Shown: positions 45,328 to 55,939 of the stretch, piece by piece
Numbering within the stretch: the stretch's first letter is position 1
Layout: every line of letters begins with the position of its first letter
From: Theocolax elegans
Lineage: Eukaryota; Arthropoda; Insecta; Hymenoptera; Cerocephalidae
Assembly (NCBI GenBank): GCA_026168455.1
Contig: CM047426.1
Span: 45,092,307 to 45,156,306 of the forward strand
Direction of reading: 5' to 3'
DNA length: 64,000 nt
Position numbers and translations under genes: made by a program
The notes under the pieces: generated by a model
Databases searched by the model: none
Told to the model about the DNA's origin: nothing
Seen by the model: only the letters and a program-made list of their open reading frames with translations

Positions 45328-45660
45328 AACTTTGGATGATATAAAATCATTTGTTTGATTCAATGTCTTCCCAGAGTTCTTCCACTTTCCATAACCAAAT
45401 AAATAACTTGGATGATATGGAATTATTGGATTAATTTCAATTCTTCCCAAGTTATCTCACATTCCTAAAACCCATAATATAAAGGAAAATTGGATAATCT
45501 GGAATTATTTGATTAATTCCATGTTTTCCCAAAACTTTATTATAATTAATTCATTATCCTAATTTATCAAATTTATTTAACTTGGAGGTTAAACTGGGAT
45601 GAGAAAGAATTATTTGTTGAATTCTTTAGCTACCCCAGATTCTTCCACCTAATACATTTA
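45328..45660. repeat. Four degenerate units starting AACTTGGATGAT
   Basis: Units begin at about 45,328, 45,414, 45,486 and 45,592. Each runs from an AACTTGG-like start through GGAATTATTTGATTAATT to a TTCCCAAGTT-like end, so each can fold on itself. Confidence 0.6.
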
Positions 45661-45716
45661 TTTCGGGTTAGGCAAAAAATAAATGTATTTTTGTGTTTCG
45701 AGTTGATATTAGGCCC

Positions 45717-46474
45717 GTTACAAACTCATCTCTTACCTCTTTCATTTCCCTTAACACCTCTCGTCCTTCACGAATGCATCCTCTCATCTCCGAACACATT
45801 CGTCTCATCTCATCGTTGAGGTTGCGCATCTCATCAATATTTTCTCTCAAGTTGTTTTGTTGTGATATGTCGCGTCCCGTCATTGAATCAAAGAAATTGT
45901 TTATGTCCGTGACCACCATGTCTACCCGGATCCTCAAATTCGCAACAGGTTGCATTTTCTCCTCAATAACTTGAGTGACTCTTTCCATCACATTTCTCGT
46001 CTCATCCATCTCATCTGAAAAATCATCTCTTTTAATATTAGGCAATTTAGTTTTGTTTTTAATTCGCATGCTTATTTTGCATTTTTCATCAGCAATAATC
46101 AACGGCGCATTTTTATTCAACACATTCGCTTCTCTGAAATTTCGCTTCTCGTTTATTATCGAATCTCGTTTATCGCTTATATCAGAGTCCGTTTCGCATT
46201 CAATATCTCTGCTCATCTCTTCACCCTTCACGTCCACGTCTCTCAGGTCGACCTCAAACGCATCATCGTTCAACTCATCGCTTGTAATACCCATCTCTTT
46301 CGCATCATTCAAATCCCATTCAATCATTTCAGAATTTACTAAATTGCCTAATTCGGTAGAGGGGTAAGTAATTAGCTGGTTTTTGACCGGAATGGTCAGT
46401 ACTTCCCTTTTATTGCGCCTAGCCTTGATTGCTTCAGATACCACTCGAATCTGATCTCCTGATAGGTGATCCAT
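45717..46474 (-). pseudogene. Copia gag, N-terminal part
   Basis: The frame opens at 46,474 (MDHLSGDQIRVVSEAI) and is rich in Asp, Glu, Lys and Arg. A heptad-like stretch near its end (LNDEMRRMCSEMRGCIREGR) suggests a coiled coil. It runs into the 1.29-kb insertion, where the last 15 or so codons (to 45,668) are insertion sequence. The N-terminal extension is long for a Copia gag. Its role is unknown and could be assembly. Confidence 0.75.
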
Positions 46475-47778
46475 ATCTGAAAAACATGTATCGCAATCAG
46501 CTGATGGTTCAACCTCTCGACCACAAAGCTGTTAAACCATCAGCGAATGTAGCCAATTAACACTTGAACACAAAGTGTAGCCAACCACATCCCCACTAAT
46601 GCACTGCGAGAACGTACGACACCTGCAGCACATCAGCAGACCAGCTGTGCCGATGAATGCAACTTTTAAAACACTTTAATAATTATTATTTATTATGTAC
46701 ACAGGGTACATGTGAATCCGGATTCTGTTGTGAAAATTATTTACTTTTCAAGAAGGTCTAGAGCAACCTTCTGCCCGGGGAAACTCTTCTCATGTCAATT
46801 CTTATTTTACAAAGCGCATCACTTTGTTAACGTTAACTTTTACTTAATATCCTTTTAAAGTTGCTTAGACATTTGTTGGACCGATATTGTATAGCATGCG
46901 GTACGAGAAAGAGGAAAAAGAAAAGAAAAGAAAAGGAAGATCAGCTGATCCGAATTTAGCGCGCAAAATCCTGCCTATCTAGCCTTTCGTCTACCACACT
47001 TCGCGCTTCTTTGCATCGAGAACGCCCCGCTCCGCGCTCACCTAGTCTCGCTCGTTTCCCTACTACGTAAGTACGCGTCTCCGCTCTCTTTCCCACTTCG
47101 CGTGCGCCCGAACTCGCGCTTCTCCCGTACTCGCCCTTCTCTCTCTTTCTCGAGTGTTCCCGAGCTCGTTCGGCCGCTCCCGCCTTGCGCTCTCCTTCTT
47201 ACTCGCACTCACCCTCTCCTTCTCACTCGCACTCACGCTCTCCTTCTCACTCGCGCTCTCGCTCTCCTTCTCACTTGCACTCTCGCTCTCCTTCTCACTC
47301 GCACTCTCGCTCTGCTATTCCTACTTCGTCGCTCACGTGTTCCCGCCGCATGCAATACCCGGCACAAACAAATGCCGCGCTCTGACCTTTCCAAGGTCCT
47401 GTTCCACGAATTTTTCCGACAAAAGACAAACGTGTCTATGAACATTTTTTCGCATCACACTCACAATTTTTCGCATCTAGGCTTTTCTGATCGCCTCAAC
47501 ACAAAATTAATAATAGATTAATAAATAAATTAATAAAATTAATAAACTGAATACCGGCCGGTAAATTTGCATAACATGTTAGTCTAAGATCGCATCGCAC
47601 AACGATATCGTTTTAAACACAAACCACCGCGTCGCTATCAAATCGATTTTCGCTTCACTTAATTAATATTTCCACCTACCCTTGGTGATGCTGCTCGTCG
47701 TCTTCTCTCCTTCTTTCGACATCCTCGTTATGCACGACTCTTACCAAAAAGCAGAACCTTCTCTGAATTCCCCGCGCA
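46475..47778 (-). other. Copia leader region with 24-bp minisatellite
   Basis: About 1.3 kb between primer site and gag, long for Copia. 47,209-47,320 holds about five units of CTCACTCGCACTCTCGCTCTCCTT and variants. The block 46,980-47,400 is GC- and pyrimidine-rich on the plus strand. No gene is supported here. Confidence 0.6.
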
Positions 47779-47805
47779 AATGGAAGCGGTGGTGGGCCGA
47801 TAACC
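47779..47805 (-). promoter_or_regulatory. Copia primer-binding site (initiator tRNA-Met fragment)
   Basis: Minus strand GGTTATCGGCCCACC directly after the LTR resembles the GGTTATGGGCCCAG site of Copia elements, primed by a cleaved initiator methionine tRNA. The next bases (ACCGCTTCCA) continue to match the tRNA complement with one extra base. Confidence 0.8.
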
Positions 47806-48056
47806 TGATGGATTATTGGGTGGTGGCAGCAATAAAAACACGCCTCACTACACTTCACTTTATCGTTATTTAATATAAAATAGTCAAATATTAAAAGTAC
47901 AAAGTAATATAATCTATATCTCGCGGACGCGCCGAAACGATCAACACAGATCGGTAGCTGAGTAGGGAGTGTTAGTCCTCCGACTAACATCGTGTGTTGC
48001 AACGGTATAATGAGTGGAGGGGGAACTCGACCTAAGGGCCGATCGCAACTCCATCA
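47806..48056 (-). repeat. Copia 5' LTR (minus orientation)
   Basis: 251 bp, identical by eye to 39,853-40,103. A TATAATCTATATCTCG-like stretch could be promoter sequence but was not tested. Confidence 0.95.
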
Positions 48057-48082
48057 AATAAGAATTAATAAATCGAAGGTTT

Positions 48083-49048
48083 TACCTTGTGATGAAACGC
48101 TTGTTCTCCCATTTTATTAGCACTTCGTAGAATGACCACAACCTCAAAACATTCGAATAATATTTCCAGCTTTTCGGAAAGAGTAAACTTCAAAATTCCT
48201 ATAGTTTCGGATGGGTTTTTAACGTTTTCGTCTGATTTACAACTAATTTCTGTTGTGTTTCCAGTATTTACGAAGATAAACGCTGTTTTATTAGATTTTT
48301 TACTTGTTCATTTTTAATAGATATTTAATAGGACATAACTAGATTCAACTGTAATCTATATTCGCAAGCTCAAAAATTGTATCTATTTAATACTTATTTA
48401 ATGGAATACGATTTCTATCAGAGGCATTACAAATTAGTTAGAAATTACATGGTAACTCTGGGAAGAGATCCAATTCTTTAACCAATAATAAATTTTGTGC
48501 TTGCACAAAGCTGGGAATTTTATTTGAATGTTTTGAAGTTATTATAATAAATGTTAAAAACATGGGCGAAAAAGGGTTTCAGCACACGATATTTAATAAC
48601 CATTTTTATTATTCAATTCTGAGATAGAAATTTCTATATAGTATTGAAGTAAATCTAAATTTTGTCCCTTTTAGAGCTATTTATTAGATTGTAAGCATAG
48701 CTTCAGTTCGTAATTATGGCAAGTGCATTACAAATGAGTCGCGAATAAGATAAGTAGTTTAAAAATCAAATCTAATGTATAAAAGATTTCAAATTTTCTA
48801 TTTTTACATGCAGTAAAAATACTAATATTTCGTATTTAAAAAGATTGTAAAAATTTTTTAAAAATGGCCAGTTTATATCTTAAAAATGATATCCGTTTCT
48901 ACTAGGGTTAGCCATTCCAGAGTTTTATTGTGTTCAATTCTAGTGATTTTACTACCTAACATGTTATTTCCAAAGATAATAAAAAATAAATAATATAAAG
49001 GTACCAAAAATGTTTTCAATCAATTTATTCTTTACGTTTTAATATTGG
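48083..49048. other. DD41D element interior, no gene recognised
   Basis: About 0.97 kb of AT-rich DNA between the left terminal repeat and the transposase. It has one 61-codon plus-strand frame at 48,132-48,317 (MTTTSKHSNNISSFSERVN) with no known relatives to me, probably chance. Confidence 0.4.
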
Positions 49049-49158
49049 GGCCCTGAAAAGGGCCGATTGTGGCCCTAAAAAGAGCCGATTGTGGCCCTCA
49101 AAAAGACCAATTCTGGCCCTGAAAAGGGCTGTTTGTGGCCCTGAAAAGGACCGATTTT
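49049..49158. repeat. Five 22-bp hairpin repeats abutting the transposase stop codon
   Basis: Units GGCCCTGAAAAGGGCCGATTGT start at 49,049, 49,071, 49,093, 49,115 and 49,137. Each contains the palindrome GGCCCT-GAAA-AGGGCC or a variant. The last unit overlaps the stop codon (49,157-49,159), so the array lies in the 3' untranslated region of the gene. Confidence 0.85.
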
Positions 49159-51670
49159 AAAACAGCTGCTCAAAATGACGTCCATTGACCTCCAGCAAAA
49201 GCTCACACCTCCTTCTTAATGAGTTAACGACTCGTTCGAGGAGGTCTTCATTTTGCTGCAAGCTCTGGAACGCCTCTTCTAACCGCTGCTGGCACTCCTG
49301 TTCCGTGTCCACTTCAGTCCGGTACACGATCTCCTTAATATAACCCCATAAGAAGTAATCCAATGGAGTTAAGTCAGGAGATCGTGCAGGCCACTCAATT
49401 GGACCATTTCGTCCAATCCATCGATCCGGAAATTGCTGGTTGAGGAAGTCCCTCACCGCCCGCGAAAAATGAGGAGGTGCACCGTCATGCATAAAATACA
49501 TTTGCTGCCTTTCCGCGAGCGGTAAATCCTCCAGCAAACCAGGCAATGCGTCGGTTAAAAATTGTAAATATGAATTTCCATTCATACGTGGTGGTAAAGT
49601 AGCAGGACCAATCTGACAATGGAAAGAGACAATGGTTGGATAGGGAGCAAGCAAGGAAAAAGGAATTTTAATATCTGGTCTTAATCGGATGGAACAAAAA
49701 AATAATTATTTAAAATTAAAATGAATTTTCTTAATACAGAATAACTTAAAAATATGTAAATGATTTATTTGGGATAAATTTAAAATAAGTAAAAAATAAT
49801 AAAATAAAAATGTTCGCGTAAGTTTAACTTAAGTTGTTTGTATAAACTTTATCTATATTTATCAACATAAGTACACGTTTTTTTCTAATACACAATATAC
49901 ATATTGAAATATTTTTCTGTTATTTATCCAGATTAAATAACATATTTTACAATATAAATGCAATTTACAAATTTCTGTTAAATTCGTCAGAAATAAAATG
50001 ATTTACCACAGTAAAATTTCAATTTATTAGGACAAGTAATAATATTTAAAGGTTAGGTTGATTCATTAACATAATTAGAGAATAATATATTTATAATATA
50101 CAAAATATATTACTATATTTTTAAATTAATATTGAATTTTGTCGGTCTTGCTGAGCTAACGTCTAACGACTCTAAGAACTCCAAGTTGCTCGCTCGAAAA
50201 GGCACGACAATTCGCCGCTCAGCAAGACCGACAAAATTCAATATTAATTTAAAAACTTTTGCCTGGGCGAGAAAAATTATATTTTTATTAATATTTTTTT
50301 GTTACAATTGTTTGTAATAGTAAATTTTCAAATTTTATGATATTTAATAATTTTAGGTTAGCTTGATTTATCAACATAATTACATAATAATATTTTTGTA
50401 ATATACACGATATTGGAATGGTTTAGTTAGTTACAGGGAAAAGTATTTGTAGTAGTAAATTTTCAAATTATTAATATAAATAATTAATATTTTAACGTTA
50501 ATTTGAATTTTCAAAATAATTAGATAGTATTTGTATAATACGCAACAAATTTGAGTATTTTTCTCTTACGTATCTATATTAAGTAACATATTTCATAAAA
50601 AAAATTCAATTTATAAATGTCTGTTAGGTTAGTCAAAAACCCTAGTAGAAATCGAGCATTTTAAGGTTGGGAAAAATTTGTAATTTGATCATAATAGGTT
50701 CTTTTTTGAGCATTTTATGTTAATTCTTTATTTTCTTAAGGTTAGGTTGATTCATGAAAATAATTAGACAATAATTTTTTTATAATAACCAAGATATTAA
50801 CGTATTTTTTATCTATATTAAATAACATATTTTATAAAAACAATTTAAAAATGTTTGTTAGTTACTTAATAGAAAATAGTTTGTAGTCGCGCAACTGTTT
50901 TTAAGTTACGTATCTCTGAAACAAAATTATTTTTGAGTTTCATAAAAAAATTTGCATAAATTAAACATTAATATTAAGTAAAGTTGTTAATCAGGAAGAA
51001 GAAAAGGAAGAAAGGAAAGGAATCTTACCAGTTTACCACCTTTTATTCCAGCCCAAACATTTATTGACCACCTGTGTTGAAAGTTTGTGGCCCGCACCAG
51101 ATGAGGATTCTCTTCAGCCCAATAATGGTAATTGTGCTGATTCAGCATACCATTACGGGTGAAGGTGCACTCATCGGTGAATAAAATGTCGTGGTGGAAA
51201 TCCGGTCGCACACGTAGCTGCGCCAACAAGCCTCCGCAAAAATTGACACCGCGCTGATAATCGCCGGGTAGCAAGTCCTGAACACGCCGGTAATGATAAG
51301 GATGCTTCCCAGCATCCTTTATTACGGCATGTACACGACTGTGCGATACCCTTTGATTCAATTGCCGAGCAACTTTACGGCAGCTTGTTGTCGGGTCGGC
51401 CTCAAACATCTCCAGAATTTGATCCTCCACAGCTGGATTCAAGACTTGTGGACGACCAGCATCTCGAGGCTCCGGTAACGCACTTCCAGTGTTTATGAAA
51501 CGTCGATGCGCTTCACCTATTGTGTGCGGATCGGGATGTCGCCGATTTGGCCACCTATCACGATACGCCTGCGCTGCGCGATTAAGAACACCACCACAAA
51601 CGTAATAAAAATGCACCATTTGTGCATAATCACTCCCGGTATACGGAACAAGCGCGTTGCGATTATCCAT
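49157..51670 (-). CDS. DD41D Tc1/mariner-superfamily transposase, two exons
   Basis: Exon 1 is 51,670-51,029 and exon 2 is 49,612-49,157. They are joined across a GTAAGA...TTGTCAG intron in phase 0, giving 365 residues, the usual transposase length. Residues 20-60 form an N-terminal helical region (AAQAYRDRWPNRRHP) and about 95-118 a helix-turn-helix (KVARQLNQRVSHSRVHAVI). The catalytic residues are D166 (ILFTDECTF), D257 (FMHDGAPPHFS) and D299 (RSPDLTPLDYFLWG). The last two are separated by 41 residues. No stop or frameshift is visible, so the gene may be active. It would cut and paste the element in the nucleus at TA sites. Confidence 0.85.
49910..50860. repeat. AT-rich repeat array in the intron
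   Basis: The phrase AGGTTAGGTTGATT(C/T)AT, followed by AACATAATTA, recurs at about 50,051, 50,355 and 50,739 with looser versions between. Related sequence occurs at 55,061 (same orientation) and 52,521 (inverted). Interspersed are TTCTGTTACGTATC-like and ACCCTAGTAGAAATCGAGC words. Confidence 0.65.
50118..50255. repeat. Perfect 39-bp inverted repeat, 60-nt loop
   Basis: 50,118-50,156 (core GAATTTTGTCGGTCTTGCTG) is the exact reverse complement of 50,217-50,255. It lies in the transposase intron. The perfection of the arms contrasts with the decay of the surrounding repeats. Confidence 0.85.
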
Positions 51671-52190
51671 CGTGTGCGAGATGAAGGTGAACTGATAATC
51701 GGTATACGTAAAGAAAACGGTGATAGCTGCCGCGATCGCATTTCGTTAATTTTACTCTCTCGTCAATATTCACCTTCAAAACAAAAACTAAACAATCAAT
51801 AGAATTGGCGAAAAATCTGCTCGGTTTTCTCCTCCGATTACAATGCTTTTTCTTCCATTTATTAAATATTATTGAAATAAAATCCATGTTAAAATATAAT
51901 TTAATTAAAATTTAATCCATATCAAATCCTGCTTTAAGAAATTTCAAATCAATCCTTTAAAAATAAGTTATAACGTTAATGTGAGGTATAGATAAAAAGA
52001 AATTATAAATTAACCTTATAAGAATTTTTTGTAATTAGAAAAATATTTATTTTTGATAGTTAAATCAAATTTTATTAGAAGTTCTGGAAGATAAAACTAA
52101 TGTTTGTAACAGTTTGTTTTAAGTAAATTATTCTCTTTAATTGATCCTAATTAATTAGGCTGCTCCTAATTTTTGGAATAAAATTTTAAT
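51671..52190. other. Upstream region of transposase, AT-rich
   Basis: Holds the 5' flank of the transposase gene. 51,671-51,790 has a more mixed composition; beyond that it is AT-rich. No other gene is supported. The promoter must lie here, but no core motif was identified. Confidence 0.4.
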
Positions 52191-52660
52191 AGAATGGGCA
52201 AAAACCCTAGTACAATTTTGAGCAAAAATGAAACGAATAAAAAAGCCAGAAAATAACGAATAACATAAAATGTTCAAAAAATTATTCTATTATTATCAAA
52301 TTACAAATTTGGCCTAACCTTCAAATGCTCGATTACTACTAGGGCTTTGGACTAACCTAACAAACATTTATAAGATAAATTTTTTTTTAAATATGTTACT
52401 TAATATCGATACGTAACAGAAAAATACTCAAATATCTTAAAAATATTAATTATATATATTAATATTCCCTTTAACTAATCTAACTATTCCAATATCTTGT
52501 ATAATAAAAATATTATTATGTAATTATGTTGAAAAATCAGCCTAACCTTAAATTATTAAATATCTTTAAAATTTGAAAATTTATTAGTTGTCGTAATATT
52601 TTGAAATTTTACTGTTATAAATAATTTTATTCTCGATCAATTCAACTTTTATATTAAATT
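52191..52660 (-). repeat. AT-rich repeat block, inverted relative to the intron copies
   Basis: Contains CTACTAGGGCTTTGGACTAACC, ATCGATACGTAACAGAAAAATAC and CAGCCTAACC, reverse complements of words at 50,540-50,740 and 55,060-55,340. It pairs with 54,980-55,400, forming an outer inverted repeat around the foldback block. Confidence 0.65.
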
Positions 52661-52956
52661 TATATTGTAAAATTGTTTGATAACTGTTATTATTATTTTT
52701 TTATTACAAATTTATTCGTTAATAACTATTTCGATAATTAAATATTCATTAGGTTTTTTAATAATTAATTGAATGATTTAATAAGTAATAATTAAATTTG
52801 TTGTTAATCAGTTATATTAAATATTAAAAATGTATTCAAATATTTAAAAAAAAATTAAGCTCTCGAGATTTTAACCCTAGACTCTCGAGTAACCGTTTCC
52901 AAATATGCACGCCTTAGCGCTCAAAGCTATCGTATCTATACGACGATAGAATCGTC

Positions 52957-54652
52957 AGATCTACGGGTCTGAAGTTTGAAGCGTTGCTGCGCAACGATTT
53001 TCCGAATTCTTCTCATAAACATATTTTTTAATGATTTAGCTAAAATAAACCTTAAAACTTTAAAGTAAGTTCAATTCTTGCAAATTTTTGTATAAAAAAA
53101 GTAGGGGAGTCGATTCCAGGAAAAAAGTATTAATAATTAGCGAAAATATGTGATACTGACAGTCTCTTTTAAATATCTCAAAAACGCATCTTTTAAAATG
53201 ATTCAAATTGACAAGTTAAACTTATAACACAATAAAGTTTCACAGTGATTTTTTTTATCTGAGACGAATATTAAGGGTGGCTGCGAGGGGTGAAATCGGC
53301 CAAAAATAGAAAGAATCTTGTTTTTTTTCGACAGAATCCTGTTTTTTTCGACGTTTTCTAACATATCACAAATAGGCGTCTTTTAAAATAGCTTATAATA
53401 ATAAGGTAGGCTTATTATACCACAATATGAGCTCAACAAGTTTTTCTTTCGATGTTTTCTAATATATGTCAAAATGGCTTCTTTTAAAATAGCTTAAAAT
53501 AATAAGAAAAGCTTATTATATCACAATAAGGGTGTCCTGAGATTTTTTTATCCGGAGCGAATACTAACGGTAGCATCGCATGGTGAAATCGACCAAACAT
53601 ACAGAAACTTCCGTTTTTTCCGCGTTTTTTATTATATCTCAAAAAGGCGTCTTTTAAAATGGCTTAAATTAATAAGGTTATTAATTAAAACGCAATAAGA
53701 GTGCCCAATGTTTTTTTTAATCCAGAATGAATATTCCTTGGCGTCTTTTTATTATATCTCTAAAAAAAAATCAGAGATATACCCTAGTTTTTGTCGATTT
53801 CACCCAGCCTACATTAATATACGTTCCGGATAAAAAAAATCACTGGACACCTTTATTGCGTTATAATAAGCTTACCTTATTAACTTTGCCATTTTAAAAG
53901 ATGCCTCTTTGAGTACAATAGAAAATCACGAAAAAAAAAACGGAATATTCTCTATTTTTGGCCGATTTCACTCCTCGTTGCTACCCTTAATATTCGTGCC
54001 TAAAAAAAAATACTGGGCGACCTTATTGTGATATAATATAAGCGTACCTTATTAATTTAAGCCATTTTAAAAGACGCCTTTTTGAGATATAATAGAAAAC
54101 GACGAAAAAAAAAACGAAATTTTCTCTATTTTTGGCCGATTTCACCTCTCGTTGCTACCCTTAATATTCGTCCCTAAAAAAAATTCTGGGCGACCTTATT
54201 GTGATATAATAAGCGTACCTTATTAATTTAAGCCATTTTGAAAGACGCATTTTTAAGATATAATAGAAGACACCGAAGAAAAACGGAATTTTCTCTATTT
54301 TTGGCCGATTTCACCCCTCGCAGCCACCCTCAATATTTGTTCAGGATAAAAAAAATCACTGTGAAACCTTATTGTGTTATAATAAGTTTAATTTGTCAAT
54401 TTGAATTATTTTAAAAGACGCCTTTTTGAGATATTCAAAAGAGACTGTCGGTATCACATATTTTTGCTAATTATTAATACTTTTTTCCTGGAATCGACTC
54501 CCCTACTTTTTTTATACAAAAAATTGCAAGAATTGAACTTACTTTAATGTTTTAAGCTTTATTTTAGCTGTTTCATTAAAAAATATGTGTATTAGAAGAA
54601 TTCTGAAAATCGTTGCGCTGCAACGGTTCAAACTTCAGCCCCATTCAGATCT
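52957..54652. repeat. Foldback block: inverted arms made of internal tandem repeats
   Basis: Outer arms 52,957-53,325 and 54,305-54,652 are inverted copies (TCTGAAGTTTGAAGCGTTGC, and GTAGGGGAGTCGATTCCAGG near 53,101 against its complement near 54,485). Between them are five or more degenerate units. Each has a GGCGTCTTTTAAAATGGCTTA-like core, a CTTATTATATCACAATAAG segment and a GGTGAAATCGGCCAAAAATA segment. Left units lie in one orientation and right units in the other. The layout resembles FB-type foldback elements. No coding sequence. Confidence 0.75.
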
Positions 54653-55900
54653 TATATTTAAGGTTGTGCCCTTGTTGTGGGGACTAGGGATTAGAATTTG
54701 ACTTAACTATTACGTTAGAATTTTGATTTTTTTTTTAATTTATTAACTTGTCAAGAGATTATTATATTATAGTAAATAATAAATGAAATAAAATACAAAT
54801 TATAAATGTTGATAATTAAAGACAATTTTTTTTGTAATAATAAATTTTAAAATAATTGTTACAAGTAATAAATTTCTTGTGTTAGTTTGACGCTTCAACA
54901 TTATTGGATGATAATATTTTTGTAATACACAACATATTTGTACATTTTTGTGTTATTCACCTATATTGGGTATTCAATTTAGAAGTTGTTGTAATGGTCG
55001 TCGAGAAGAAAATTATTTATAACAGTAAAATTTTAAATTATTAGGACAAGTAATTATTTTTAAAGGTTATGTTGATTTATCAACATAATAAGAGAATAAT
55101 ATATTTATAATGTACAAGATATTGGAATGGTAAAATTAGTTACAGGGATCTATTATTTATAGTAGTAAACTTTCATGTTATTAATATAAATAATTGATTT
55201 TTCAAGATGTTTGAGTATTTTTCTGTTACGTATCGATATTAAGTAACATATTTAAAAAAAATTCATCTTATAAATGTTTGTTAGGTTAATCGCAAACCCT
55301 ATTGGAAATCGAGCATTTGAAGGTTAGGCCAAATTTGTAATTTGATTATCAACTTATTAACATTTGCTTTATTCTAATTATTTTATGTAACTCACAAATG
55401 ATTTTGATTCGGAGATACATAACCTAAAAACAGTTGTGTTGCTAGAAACTATTTTCTATTCAAGTAACTAACAAACAGTTTTAAATTGTTTATTATTTTA
55501 TAAAATATGTTACTTAACACAGATAAGAAACAGAAGAACTTATCAATAGCTTGTTTATTATAAAAAATGATGTAATTACTTTCATTAATCAACCTTATCA
55601 ATCAAATATTACTTACTTGTATTAATAATTTGTAAATTTACAGCTATAAATAATTTTCTTTCCCTACTAGAATTTTGAGCATACATGAAACAATTTTTAG
55701 CCAGGAAATAACAAATTAACATAAAATGTTCAAAAAATGATCCTATTATGATGCCCAACTGTAAAATGTTCAATTTCTACTAGGGATATGTGTACATTTT
55801 TGTCTTTCCAATTAAACGCATTTACTCATATGTAATTACACATTTATTTAAAAAAAAAATCCAAATTTTGTCCTGTTTTAAACTATTGAAAAACGTGTAT
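54653..55900. other. DD41D element interior, AT-rich repeats
   Basis: Includes the right partner (54,980-55,400) of the inverted AT-rich repeats and a further inverted fragment at 55,660-55,790 (CTACTAGGG). No gene seen. Confidence 0.5.
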
Positions 55901-55939
55901 TAATTTGTCACCAATTTTATCGAAACCTTTTATTTATTC

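Larger units (their letters stand above)
44424..45716. mobile_element. 1.29-kb element inserted in Copia gag (AACT duplication)
   Basis: The ends are TGTGACGGGCCTGA (44,424) and TTAGGCCCGTTACA (45,716), imperfect inverted repeats with TGT...ACA form. AACT flanks both sides (44,420-44,423 and 45,717-45,720). Removing it with one AACT restores a single gag frame. It contains a tRNA-like segment at 44,471-44,534, an AT-rich middle, a small hairpin near 45,175 and a degenerate tandem repeat at 45,328-45,660. It could be a solo LTR of another element or a non-autonomous DNA transposon. There is no coding capacity. Confidence 0.75.
39853..48056 (-). mobile_element. Copia-type LTR retrotransposon (8204 bp) inserted in the left terminal repeat
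   Basis: Complete structure on the minus strand: LTR 47,806-48,056, primer site, long leader, gag, pol, polypurine tract, LTR 39,853-40,103. The LTRs (251 bp each) appear identical. AATAA flanks both sides (39,848-39,852 and 48,057-48,061). The right terminal repeat of the host transposon preserves the site without the insertion near 55,945. Identical LTRs imply a recent arrival. The coding region is nevertheless damaged: the protease core is deleted, the integrase core shortened, the reverse transcriptase box mutated and gag interrupted. Confidence 0.95.
49613..51028 (-). other. Transposase intron (1416 bp)
   Basis: Donor CTG|GTAAGATT at 51,029/51,028 and acceptor CCATTGTCAG|ATT at 49,613/49,612, with a pyrimidine-rich stretch before the acceptor. 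Joining them reconstitutes the conserved KL-IGP junction of this transposase family. The intron is filled with AT-rich repeats that also lie elsewhere in the element. Confidence 0.8.

Noticed and set aside
45328..45660. CRISPR-like spaced repeats
   Set aside because: The units are degenerate, their lengths vary from about 70 to 105 bp and the genome context is animal. These are simple degenerate tandem repeats.
45693..46367. Two plus-strand frames of 93 and 130 codons, rich in Ser, Ile and Leu
   Set aside because: They are antisense to the acidic N-terminal part of the Copia gag.
47102..47521. A Leu/Thr-rich 139-codon frame in the Copia leader
   Set aside because: It is created by the 24-bp minisatellite read in one of three open frames. 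All frames are open there because the repeat length is a multiple of three.
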